The notes under the pieces: model-generated
What the model was told of the DNA's origin: nothing
Databases searched by the model: none
Seen by the model: only the letters and a program-made list of their open reading frames with translations
Position numbers and translations under genes: made by a program
From: Cyanobium sp. Aljojuca 7A6
GTDB lineage: Bacteria; Cyanobacteriota; Cyanobacteriia; PCC-6307; Cyanobiaceae
DNA length: 64,000 nt
Assembly (NCBI RefSeq): GCF_024346455.1
Contig: NZ_JAGQCY010000015.1
Coordinates: 1 to 64,000, forward strand
Direction of reading: 5' to 3'
Shown here: one piece after another, positions 53,465 to 61,004 of the stretch
How positions within the stretch are numbered: the first letter of the stretch is position 1
Layout: every line of letters begins with the position of its first letter

Positions 53465-53866
53465 TCAGCAGGCGGGGGTGGGACAGGAAGCGGTGGGCGG
53501 TGGGGTGGCGGTTTCGAAGCCATAGGCGACGGAGCGGATCCGCAGCTCGCGGCCGCTGACGATCTCCTCCATGGGGTGCTGGCAGCAGGGGGAGTGGAAC
53601 CCGTCGGCCGGATCGGGGTTGTAGGTGGCCTGGCAGCGGACGCAGCGCCCCACCAGGGGCACCGTCTCGATCACCAGTTCGGACCCGTCGAGCCAGGTGC
53701 CCTTCACCGCATCGGACCAGGTGACCACCAGCTGATCGGGCTCCACGCAGGTGAAGGTGCCCACCTCGAGGTGGACCCGGTTCACCCGGGGCCGCCGGGG
53801 GGCGTGCTGCTGCTTCCACTCGTGCATGGAGAGGAGCAGGCAGCGGGTCATGTCGACTTCGTGCAC
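53465..53866 (-). CDS. HypA-like nickel chaperone for guanidine hydrolase
   Basis: A 133-residue HypA-family protein. The N-terminus MHEVDMTRCLL keeps the Met-His-Glu nickel site. The zinc domain is GRCVRCQATYNP with a second pair CCQHP, and the tail CPTPAC adds two cysteines. As with the HypB-like partner, the lack of hydrogenase genes and the adjacent guanidine hydrolase point to the GhaA role (sll1078 in Synechocystis). It starts four bases after gdmH. Confidence 0.9.
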   Translation of the reverse strand: MHEVDMTRCLLLSMHEWKQQHAPRRPRVNRVHLEVGTFTCVEPDQLVVTWSDAVKGTWLDGSELVIETVPLVGRCVRCQATYNPDPADGFHSPCCQHPMEEIVSGRELRIRSVAYGFETATPPPTASCPTPAC

Positions 53867-53870
53867 GCCC

Positions 53871-55085
53871 CTATCTCCAGGCGCGGTCGACCTGCATGTT
53901 GCAGTCGCTGTGCAGCCAGGCAGGGGCTGACTTGCGGGGCAGCTGGCCGCTCACCACCAGGTGGGCCATGGTGTCGCAGATGACCCGGGTGGCCATCAGG
54001 GAGGTCATGTCGCTGACGTCGTAGGGGGGGGAAACCTCCACCACCTCAAGGCCGCAGACCGGAACGTTGCGCACGATCAGCTCCAGCAGCTTGAGGGCTT
54101 CGCGCGGCAGCAGCCCGCCCGGCTCGGGCCAGCCTGTGCCTGGCACGAAACCGGCATCGATGCAGTCGATGTCGAAGGAGATGTAGACGCAGTCGGTGCC
54201 GTCGGTGGCCCGCTCGATGGCGAATTTCGCCGCCGCCTCCAGGCCCATGTCGCAGATGTCGGTGACGGTGAGCACGTTGGTGCCCCGCTCGCGGCAGACC
54301 TTCACCCCTTCGCGCGGCACTTGCCAACCGCCGATGCCCAGCTGCACCAGGTTTTCGGCTGGGGCATTGGCCATGTTGGTGGCATGGAACCACGGGGTGG
54401 TGTGCATGCGTTCGTCGAGGTCGGTCTCCTGGGTGTCGACGTGGCGATCGAAGTGGATGATGCCCACCTTCTTGTCGCCGAGATGGCGGCAGACGCCCCG
54501 GACGGTGGGGAAGCCGATCGAGTGGTCGCCCCCCAGGATGATCGGGAAGGCGCCACTGGCGAACACGTGGGCGATGCCCTTGGAGATCTGGTCGAAGCTC
54601 TTCTCGTTGTTGGCGGGGATGGTGAAGATGTCCCCCACGTCGCAGAGGGTGATCTGCTCGCGCAGGTCGACCCCCATCTCGTAGTTGTAAGGGGTGTACA
54701 GGGCGGAGATGCGCCGAATGCCCTGGGGGCCGAAGCGAGTGCCGGGGCGGTAGGTGGTGCCGCTGTCGTGGGGGACGCCCACCACAGCCACGTCGAACTC
54801 CCCGACCCGGTTCACGTCCTCCAGGTACGGGGCCTTCATGAAGGTGTTGATGCCGGCGTAGTGGGGCAGCTCGCCGCGGGAGAAGGTGGAGATGCGCCGA
54901 TCGACGATGCTGCTGGCCGCCTCCAGGCCGTAGCGCAGGCCCTGATCGACCTCTTGCTGCCAGCCCGTCAGGGGCAGGGACGCTTCCTTCTCCAGGGCCC
55001 GGGCCCCTTCGCTTCCGGTCGGATGGCCGCCCCGATCAAAGGCGTCAGCCGCATCGGCGGCAGTGCCGCTGGACGGTTCGTTCAT
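53871..55085 (-). CDS. gdmH: Ni2+-dependent guanidine hydrolase (ureohydrolase family)
   Basis: A 404-residue ureohydrolase-fold enzyme; the known cyanobacterial GdmH splits guanidine into urea and ammonia and is often misnamed agmatinase. Metal ligands: LGGDHSIGFP, HFDRHVDTQETD (DxHxD) and SFDIDCIDAGF, with GTGWPEPGGLLPREAL as in the GdmH group. The roughly 60-residue N-terminal extension before the core (LPLTGWQQEVDQGLRYG) is longer than in agmatinases. Start ATG 55085 has AGAGG at 55091-55095 and follows the riboswitch by 33 bases. HypA/B-like chaperones follow directly, supporting nickel use. Confidence 0.93.
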   Translation of the reverse strand: MNEPSSGTAADAADAFDRGGHPTGSEGARALEKEASLPLTGWQQEVDQGLRYGLEAASSIVDRRISTFSRGELPHYAGINTFMKAPYLEDVNRVGEFDVAVVGVPHDSGTTYRPGTRFGPQGIRRISALYTPYNYEMGVDLREQITLCDVGDIFTIPANNEKSFDQISKGIAHVFASGAFPIILGGDHSIGFPTVRGVCRHLGDKKVGIIHFDRHVDTQETDLDERMHTTPWFHATNMANAPAENLVQLGIGGWQVPREGVKVCRERGTNVLTVTDICDMGLEAAAKFAIERATDGTDCVYISFDIDCIDAGFVPGTGWPEPGGLLPREALKLLELIVRNVPVCGLEVVEVSPPYDVSDMTSLMATRVICDTMAHLVVSGQLPRKSAPAWLHSDCNMQVDRAWR

Positions 55086-55117
55086 GCAGACCTCTGGGCA
55101 CGGTGGGAATCGGGCGG

Positions 55118-55251
55118 TCTCCCGGGCTTTTGTCCCTCCGTGCCACTCAGCGGTGGGGACGTGAGGCCCCCGAACCGATGAATGCGCTTCTCTCGGACCA
55201 GGCATCCAATCCATTGCTGGCAAAGCCTGCAATGGAGGACCGGAACCCTAG
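55118..55251 (-). ncRNA. Guanidine-I (ykkC) riboswitch
   Basis: Read on the minus strand, all three conserved blocks of the ykkC class are present in order: CTAGGGTTCCGG (55251-55240), a variable hairpin arm, CTGGTCCGAGAGAA (from 55201), a second variable arm, and ACGG AGGGACAAAAGCCCGGGAGA written in two parts (55141-55118). The first arm CCATTGC/GCAATGG around 55232-55212 can pair. The aptamer ends 33 bases before the gdmH ATG. GGCACGG (55144-55138) within the aptamer can pair with CCGTGCC (55103-55097) next to the AGAGG ribosome-binding site, giving a candidate alternative structure that excludes the aptamer's 3' part. Guanidine binding should turn on the operon. Confidence 0.93.
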
Positions 55252-55330
55252 AAGCAACTTCCGCTCAGGCATCGTGCAGGCCCTTGCGGCTGACCGTTGT
55301 GGCGGTTGCTACTGGATCTCTTGCGCCTGC

Positions 55331-55609
55331 TCAGGTGGGGCAGGGGAGACCGGCCGCCTTGCGGTTGGTTTCGCGGCGCAGCAGCAGAAAGAGATAGTCG
55401 GGGTCCTTGTACTGGCTCGGCAGGCATTGGTGCAGCTGCTCGAGGCGGTGCCAGCACACCGTTCGCTGGATCTTCTTCAGGGTTCGCCCTTCGCGGACGA
55501 GCAGCCGCAGGGCCTTGCAGTACATCGAGTAGTTGGCCTCCAGCTCACCGATGGTGACTTTCGGAATCGTGGCCTTCGGCAGGGACGCTGGAAGCGATCG
55601 GGCGCTCAT
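55331..55609 (-). CDS. Small cyanobacterial protein, DUF3136-like (copy 2)
   Basis: A 92-residue protein from ATG 55609 with the block TIGELEANYSMYCKALRLLV, REGRTLKKIQRTVCWHRLEQ and LHQCLPSQYKDPDYLFLLLR, shared with the protein at 34223-34489. Family believed to be DUF3136; function unknown. It ends 80 bp before the guanidine riboswitch on the same strand, so readthrough into the operon is conceivable, or the operon promoter lies in 55252-55330. Confidence 0.82.
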   Translation of the reverse strand: MSARSLPASLPKATIPKVTIGELEANYSMYCKALRLLVREGRTLKKIQRTVCWHRLEQLHQCLPSQYKDPDYLFLLLRRETNRKAAGLPCPT

Positions 55610-55700
55610 CGGCCATCCTTCGGGGCAGGCCCCGCAGAGATCTGTCCACTGTGGTTCATGGCCGGCCATTGGGGCGCCCCCCAAACGGGGACATTCCGGC

Positions 55701-56387
55701 TCAGAGCCGCACCATGCCGCAGCGCATACCCTTAAGCACCGCCTGGAGTCGGCTGTTGACGCCCAGCACCTGGAGCAGGCGTTTGGTGTAGGTCCGTGCC
55801 GTGGAGGCGCTGACCTGGAGCCGTTCGGCGATGTCCCGATCGCTCAGGCCACTGGCCAGCAGATCCAGCACCTCGTATTCCTTCGGCGTCAGTCGGGGAC
55901 AGCTTAGGTAGGGGAGCGAACCGCTGCGCAGGGAGGCGCTGCGGTAGTGGTGCCGTCCCATCACGGCCATGACGGCCGCCTGCAAGGGCCGTTGGTCATC
56001 AACGACATCGGCTTCGGCCACCACCGCCTGGAGCCAGGGGGCATCGGCGTATTCGGCTGGAATGACGTCCCCCAGGGCCAGCAGCACCACCATCAGATCC
56101 GGCTGCCGCTCCCGCGCCTGGCGTGCCAGCTCAAAGCCGTTGCCGGATTCGAGACGGTCGGTGCAGAGCAGCAGGGCATGGTGTTCCCTGGCCAGGTAAG
56201 CCAGGCAGGTGGCGGCGTCCGTCACGGCGCAGCCGATCATGCGGCGGTTCTGGAGGCTTTCGCAGACGGCTCGCAGCAGAAAGCGTCCGTTCATGGCGAT
56301 CGCCAGGCGGCAGGGGATCTCCATTGACAGCAGGACGTCATCGAGGCCCGCACCGTCCAGGCTGTCGAGGAAGGGGGTGAAGTCCAT
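55701..56387 (-). CDS. LuxR-type response regulator
   Basis: A 228-residue regulator. The N-terminal half is a receiver-like domain with LLLCTDRLESGNGFELARQA, where the expected phospho-Asp is in CTDRLE. The C-terminal LuxR helix-turn-helix reads PRLTPKEYEVLDLLASGLSD, RDIAERLQVSASTARTYTKR, LLQVLGVNSRLQAV. No kinase is adjacent. It is divergent from two tandem small genes and might control them. Confidence 0.87.
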   Translation of the reverse strand: MDFTPFLDSLDGAGLDDVLLSMEIPCRLAIAMNGRFLLRAVCESLQNRRMIGCAVTDAATCLAYLAREHHALLLCTDRLESGNGFELARQARERQPDLMVVLLALGDVIPAEYADAPWLQAVVAEADVVDDQRPLQAAVMAVMGRHHYRSASLRSGSLPYLSCPRLTPKEYEVLDLLASGLSDRDIAERLQVSASTARTYTKRLLQVLGVNSRLQAVLKGMRCGMVRL

Positions 56388-56508
56388 GGCCAGACGCTAT
56401 CGACTTCGCTGAACGAGCCGGTCGTGGGGGTTCGCTGACCCGAACGCCGCGATGGCGCTGCGTCCCTTCCGATTCAGTTAAGGTTTTAGCAATAGAGCGA
56501 CACTCGGC

Positions 56509-56667
56509 ATGAACCAAGACCACCCCGTGCTGAATGCGCTGCTCGAGCAGCTCCGCTCCCTCAAGGAGCAGTACAGCGAACTTCCCAACGAGCTCAACCG
56601 CTACCGGGTCGTTCGGCACGAGCAACTCATCGCCCAGTGGGCCCCCGGCTTCAGCTTTGCCCTCTGA
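56509..56667 (+). CDS. 52-residue small protein, tandem paralogue 1
   Basis: A 52-residue protein: MNQDHPVLNALLEQLRSLKE, then QYSELPNELNRYRVVRHEQL and IAQWAPGF. It has the same length and pattern as the next gene (HPV, L-x-SL, QY, NRYR-VR-EQLIAQW), so the two arose by tandem duplication. Soluble, helical, charged. Not a family I can name. The shared conserved positions show it is a real gene despite its size. Confidence 0.78.
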   Translation: MNQDHPVLNALLEQLRSLKEQYSELPNELNRYRVVRHEQLIAQWAPGFSFAL

Positions 56668-56737
56668 GCGTCCGCGGCCCCCAGGGCCCTGGATTTGTAA
56701 ATTTTGATTAACCTGTTGATACCTCTTGGCCGAGGTC

Positions 56738-56896
56738 ATGAACAAAAATCACCCCGTCTACCACTCCCTGGTCTCCAGGCTTCAGAGCCTCAGGGACCAG
56801 TACCGGCACCACCCCACTGAGGGGAACAGGTATCGGCTCGTACGGCAGGAGCAGTTGATTGCCCAGTGGGTCCAGGTCTCCGACCTGCCCAGCTGA
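56738..56896 (+). CDS. 52-residue small protein, tandem paralogue 2
   Basis: A 52-residue protein: MNKNHPVYHSLVSRLQSLRD, then QYRHHPTEGNRYRLVRQEQL and IAQWVQVS. It aligns without gaps to the gene 70 bp upstream. The stretch between them is AT-rich (TTTGATTAACCTGTTGATACC), which suggests a separate promoter. Confidence 0.78.
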   Translation: MNKNHPVYHSLVSRLQSLRDQYRHHPTEGNRYRLVRQEQLIAQWVQVSDLPS

Positions 56897-56955
56897 AGGG
56901 GACGGTGGAAGAGCCGCTGGGTCCAGGCATTCAGGCGCTGCTTCCCGAAGAAAAC

Positions 56956-56976
56956 CACCCGGTTTGTCTCCGGGTG
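56956..56976 (+). terminator. Hairpin after the tandem small genes, possible terminator
   Basis: CACCCGG and CCGGGTG form a 7-bp stem with a 7-base loop. The following ACGATTGTTG is not a clean T-run, so termination is only possible. Confidence 0.4.
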
Positions 56977-57041
56977 ACGATTGTTGCCAATGATGGGCCG
57001 TAAATCGGCTAAGCCGTCAGCAGCTCACCTCCCTAAGTGGC

Positions 57042-58004
57042 ATGGGTAAGAAAGACAAAAGTGGTTCCAAGATCAAGCTTGACAAGCCCAAGGCTCTGAG
57101 CGGCAAGGACAAGTCAGGCAAAAAGACTGCCAACGGCCATCGATCCGCCGGTGCCAGCGAGTCAGATCTGTACCGACCCTCCCCCATCTTCGACGACCTC
57201 TCCAGCCATTCCGAGGGGCGCCCGCCCAAGTTGGATCGGAAGTTTTACGAACAGGAGCTGGTCCGGCTGCAGGTGGAGCTGGTCAAGATGCAGTACTGGG
57301 TGAAGCATGTGGGCTACCGCATGCTTCTGCTGTTTGAGGGGCGGGATGCCGCCGGCAAGGGCGGCACGATCAAACGCATCACCGAGCCCCTGAACCCCCG
57401 CGGCTGCAACGTGGTGGCCCTGGGCACCCCCTCCGACCAGCAGAAGACCCAGTGGTACTTCCAGCGCTATGTGGAGAATTTCCCCTCGTCCGGGGAGATC
57501 GTGCTGTTCGACCGCAGCTGGTACAACCGGGCCGGCGTCGAGAAGGTGATGGGTTTCTGCACCCCCGAGCAGGTGGACGAATTCATGTCGTCCTGTCCGG
57601 AATTCGAGCGCATGCTCGTTCGCAGCGGCATCACCCTGATCAAGTACTGGTTCTCCGTCAGCGACGATGAGCAGGAGGCCCGCTTCCGTTCCCGCCTCGA
57701 AGATCCGGCCCGGCGCTGGAAGCTCAGTCCGATGGACCTGGAATCCCGCGATCGCTGGGTCGAGTTCTCCCGGGCCAAGGATGAGATGTTCGCCCACACC
57801 AACATCCCTGAGGCTCCCTGGTTCACCGTGGAGGCCAACGACAAACGCCGGGCCCGGCTCAACTGCATCCGTCACCTGCTCAGCAAGGTCCCCTACGAGG
57901 ACATGACCCCCGAACCGTTCGAGCTGCCCCCCCGCAAGAGCGGTTCCGACTACCAGCGTCCCCCCATGAACGAGCAGTTCTTCGTCCCCAACGCCTATCC
58001 CTGA
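57042..58004 (+). CDS. ppk2: Polyphosphate kinase 2 (PPK2)
   Basis: A 320-residue PPK2 that transfers phosphate between polyphosphate and nucleoside di-/monophosphates. Walker A FEGRDAAGKGGTIKRITEPL, lid region, Walker B-like VLFDRSWYNRAGVEKVMGF, and SVSDDEQEARFRSRLEDP with WKLSPMDLESRDRW. The first 35 residues are a Lys-rich extension (GKKDKSGSKIKLDKPKAL), perhaps for polyphosphate binding. It fits the phosphate storage theme with the CHAD protein. Its end overlaps the convergent CPBP gene by about 10 bp. Confidence 0.95.
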   Translation: MGKKDKSGSKIKLDKPKALSGKDKSGKKTANGHRSAGASESDLYRPSPIFDDLSSHSEGRPPKLDRKFYEQELVRLQVELVKMQYWVKHVGYRMLLLFEGRDAAGKGGTIKRITEPLNPRGCNVVALGTPSDQQKTQWYFQRYVENFPSSGEIVLFDRSWYNRAGVEKVMGFCTPEQVDEFMSSCPEFERMLVRSGITLIKYWFSVSDDEQEARFRSRLEDPARRWKLSPMDLESRDRWVEFSRAKDEMFAHTNIPEAPWFTVEANDKRRARLNCIRHLLSKVPYEDMTPEPFELPPRKSGSDYQRPPMNEQFFVPNAYP

Positions 58005-60355
58005 ACCCCCAGGCCAAGGCGCCAGCGGCCTCCCAGGAGTTCCAGCCAGATCAGCACCACCAGCCAGTGGATCAGCACCGGTGCCCAGATGGAGCCGGTG
58101 GCCTGGTAGCCGATCACGCAGGTCACCCCCAGCAGACTGGCCAGGAGCAGGAAACGACCGTCGTCGAACAGGCGCCGGCCCTGGGGGTACCAGAGCCGGC
58201 TGGCCAAGGGGTGCCAGGCCACGAACAGCCCCACGCTCAGGGCCCCCCAGGCGGTGCTCTCCCACCCACTCAGTCCCTCGATCGGGTGGGGCAGCAGGGC
58301 CGCCCGGAAAAGAGTCTCTTCAATCAGGGACGGGGTCAGCAGCAGCACCACCGCCTGGCGGATGAGCAGCAGCGGTCGCACCCTTGGCCGTTGCGCCGGG
58401 AGGAATCCCGTGACACGCCCCAATGCCAGGGCCACGGTGGCGTAGGCCCCCAGCAGCAGGGTGCTCAGGGCCAGCCCGCGGCCGGTGAGCGGTGTGAAGA
58501 AGGCGTCCATCAGGCGGGGGAGGACCACTCCCACCAGGGGCAGCTGGCCCAGCACTTGCGTCGGAGCCAGGGGAGCCAGGCGCTGGTCAGCCCCTGGAAG
58601 TTGGTTGGTGCGCATCAGATGCAGAGGATCGCCGTGGCGCAGAAAGACGCCGGCCATCTCGTCGTGGGCCCGGCGGGGCAGCATCGAGCGCCAGCTGAGC
58701 ACCCCGTCCCACAGCCGACGGCTGGCCTTGAAGCGGTCCGGGGCATCGCCGGGGGTGTCCATCAGGGACGCGTTGTGGCGCCAGTCCTCACGCACCATGC
58801 CGAAGGGGGTCAGCAGGGCATCGAGGGCCTGGGCCAGAGAGGCCAGTCGGGGCAGCTCGCTGCCGTCCAGCTCCCGGCGTCGCCGACGCAGCTGGTCGAT
58901 GGCGATCCACAGGGCCTGGCTGGAATCCTGCACACAGGAGATGGCCGGCGTGACCAGGGACACCCCACCGCCATCGCCGCTGCGGTAGCGGGCCATCAGC
59001 ACCTCCGCCTGGATCGCCAGTTCCTCCAGCAGCAGGGGATCGGTGCGCACCAGCACGTCCGAGATGGGCCGCGTACCCAGCCAGCCCCGCTGCAGGTTGC
59101 CGGTATAGGCGCTCCAGTCCTGGCTACCGGAGACGATGCCGTTGGGGTTGTTGGCGTAGATCTGGTGGTAGCGCAGGTTGAATCGCGGCTGTCCTGTGAA
59201 GGGATCGATCACCACCCGGGCGGCGCCGAAGGCGAAATGGCCTGTGACCGTGAAGCCGCTGATCGCTTCCCCGTCGGGGCCACCGATGCCGCCGAAGTTG
59301 TGGATCACCAGGGAGCGGTCACCGGGTTGCCATGGGGTGACGCCACCGTCGGGAACCAGGCCCACCCGGCTGAAGCGCCCCCGCCGGGTCTGGCCGTCGC
59401 TCCAGTTCACCCGGCTGATGTGGTTCAACCCGGCGCTGGTGCCCGGCAGAAGCCGGTCGCTCGCCAGGGAGGTGAGCAGGCGGGGCTCCAGGGCTTGGGC
59501 GGTGAAGGTCCCGGCGCCATCCGGGGCGCCGTAGAGGTACCAGCCTTCGGCGCCCTCTGGCGCCGCCAGCAGTCCCTCCGGGTCGAAGAAGCGACGGCCG
59601 TGGCGATCGGGCGGCTGGCGGGGCAGCCGCACGGTTTCGATGACGCCGCTGAAGCTCCCCTGGCGTCGGTCGTAGTGCTGCGCCCGAAATTGCTCCGGGT
59701 CCGCCGGATCACGGGAGAGCAGCTGTACGAGACCCACCCAGCGGCCGGTGCTCTGCAGGGGCGGACGGCCGATGCGCAGCACGGGCTCCCCATCCCGCTG
59801 CTCAAGTTGGACCGCTTCGAGCACCACGGTGATGTCGTCGTGGGGGTGGGCGCCGGCCAGGGTCTGCAGCGGCCCCACGCCATCGCGACCGTCGAGGCGG
59901 GTGGGCACCACATTGCCCTGCTGGGCCGCCAGGCGGGCCTCGGCCCCGAGTCGCACCGGCGTTCGCACTTTTCCCACCAGGGCGCGCAGCCTTGGGTCGT
60001 CCTGCCAGCCCAGGCGCAGGCGCCGGCCGATCAGGTCGGCGTGGACGGCCGGGGCCTGCTCCACCTCCAGCCAGACCCAGTCGCCGTCACCTTCGACCAT
60101 CTCGGCAGAGGGGGGAAGAATCAGCCGACCGAACCAGTCACCATGGGGGCGGTAGACGGCCGGATCGGGCCGACGCTCCAGGGGGTAGTGCTCCGGACGG
60201 TTGAAGGGGGCTTGCCAGGCCAGGTCGTAGCTGGTGAGGGGTGGGGGGCCCGGCTGGGCCAGGGCCGCCCGGGCCAGGGGCACGATCAGCAGGGCCGAGA
60301 CGCCGAGGGCCAGCAGCAGGGCAAGCCAGTGGCGGCGTTGGCGGGTTGGACGCAT
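57995..60355 (-). CDS. CPBP (Abi) family membrane metalloprotease with large N-terminal domain
   Basis: About 786 residues from ATG 60355 (ATG 60382 is possible). Residues 8-33 are a signal anchor (WLALLLALGVSALLIVPLA). A roughly 580-residue extracytoplasmic domain of unknown fold follows, then C-terminal helices with the CPBP motif SLIEETLFRAALL (Glu-Glu-xxx-Arg) and GLFVAWHPLASRLW with the catalytic His. Members cleave prenylated or other membrane proteins; this long-domain form is seen in cyanobacteria. Adjacent to a rhomboid gene on the same strand (two intramembrane proteases in tandem). Confidence 0.82.
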   Translation of the reverse strand: MRPTRQRRHWLALLLALGVSALLIVPLARAALAQPGPPPLTSYDLAWQAPFNRPEHYPLERRPDPAVYRPHGDWFGRLILPPSAEMVEGDGDWVWLEVEQAPAVHADLIGRRLRLGWQDDPRLRALVGKVRTPVRLGAEARLAAQQGNVVPTRLDGRDGVGPLQTLAGAHPHDDITVVLEAVQLEQRDGEPVLRIGRPPLQSTGRWVGLVQLLSRDPADPEQFRAQHYDRRQGSFSGVIETVRLPRQPPDRHGRRFFDPEGLLAAPEGAEGWYLYGAPDGAGTFTAQALEPRLLTSLASDRLLPGTSAGLNHISRVNWSDGQTRRGRFSRVGLVPDGGVTPWQPGDRSLVIHNFGGIGGPDGEAISGFTVTGHFAFGAARVVIDPFTGQPRFNLRYHQIYANNPNGIVSGSQDWSAYTGNLQRGWLGTRPISDVLVRTDPLLLEELAIQAEVLMARYRSGDGGGVSLVTPAISCVQDSSQALWIAIDQLRRRRRELDGSELPRLASLAQALDALLTPFGMVREDWRHNASLMDTPGDAPDRFKASRRLWDGVLSWRSMLPRRAHDEMAGVFLRHGDPLHLMRTNQLPGADQRLAPLAPTQVLGQLPLVGVVLPRLMDAFFTPLTGRGLALSTLLLGAYATVALALGRVTGFLPAQRPRVRPLLLIRQAVVLLLTPSLIEETLFRAALLPHPIEGLSGWESTAWGALSVGLFVAWHPLASRLWYPQGRRLFDDGRFLLLASLLGVTCVIGYQATGSIWAPVLIHWLVVLIWLELLGGRWRLGLGVQG

Positions 60356-60386
60356 CGGCCCTGGCCGTGGCAGAAGTCGCAAGCCC

Positions 60387-60967
60387 CTATCTCCCCTCTT
60401 CGCGGTGGATGGCCAGTGCCGCCAGGATCCCGCCGGCGAAGCCGGAGGCGTGGCCGATCCAGCTCACTCCCGGGGGACTCAGGAAGGGCAGCAGACTTGG
60501 CAGGGCTCCTCCGTAGGCGAACAGGGCCGTGAGCGACACAGAATCGAAAGTGGGCGTCGTTCCAGCCAGCCGATCAGCAGCAGGTAGCCCAGCAATCCGT
60601 AGATCACCCCCGAGAGGCCGTGGCTGGCCTGGTGCCAGAAGAGCCAGACAGGAATGGACATGGCGTAGACCCCCAGCCACACGGCCAGGTAGTCGCCCCG
60701 GCTCTTGGCCAGCACCAGCCAGGAGAGGGGCAGGAACCAGAGGCTGTTGCTGATCAGGTGACCGAAGCCACCGTGGCTGAAGGGGGCGGTGAGCACGCCG
60801 AGGAAAGGTCCCCCCGGCACCATGGGCAGGTTCCAACGTCCGCCGAAGACCAGCTGGTCGATGATTTCCTGAACCCAGGGCACCGCCAGAATCAGCAGGG
60901 GCAGCACGGCCACGCCCTTGAGTTGGGACAGGCTGCGGTCGAGCCGCTGGGCGAGGGATCCGGCCAT
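60387..60967 (-). pseudogene. Rhomboid family intramembrane serine protease, frameshifted
   Basis: From ATG 60967 the frame encodes a rhomboid: LTAPFSHGGFGHLISNSLWF, six-helix pattern and the catalytic Ser in ASHGLSGVIYGLLGYLLLIG. At about 60538-60539 the frame is lost: the sequence reads ATTCTGTGTCG where an extra G (CTG GTG TCG) would keep it open. The continuation in the next frame is SLTALFAYGGALPSLLPFL and the catalytic His in SWIGHASGFAGGILAA, ending at 60387. A single-base deletion or sequencing error therefore separates Ser from His. All other features are intact, so the lesion is recent or artificial. Confidence 0.85.
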
Positions 60968-61004
60968 GGCCGCCGAGGTGTGCGCAGAGCATTCCGGGCC
61001 AGTC

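Noticed and set aside
52757-53866. Hydrogenase maturation genes hypA/hypB
   Set aside because: No hydrogenase or other hyp genes are near; the pair is sandwiched in the guanidine operon and fits the known guanidine hydrolase chaperones better.
53871-55085. Agmatinase (speB) as the name for the ureohydrolase
   Set aside because: The guanidine-I riboswitch, nickel chaperones, ABC transporter and N-terminal extension all indicate guanidine hydrolase.
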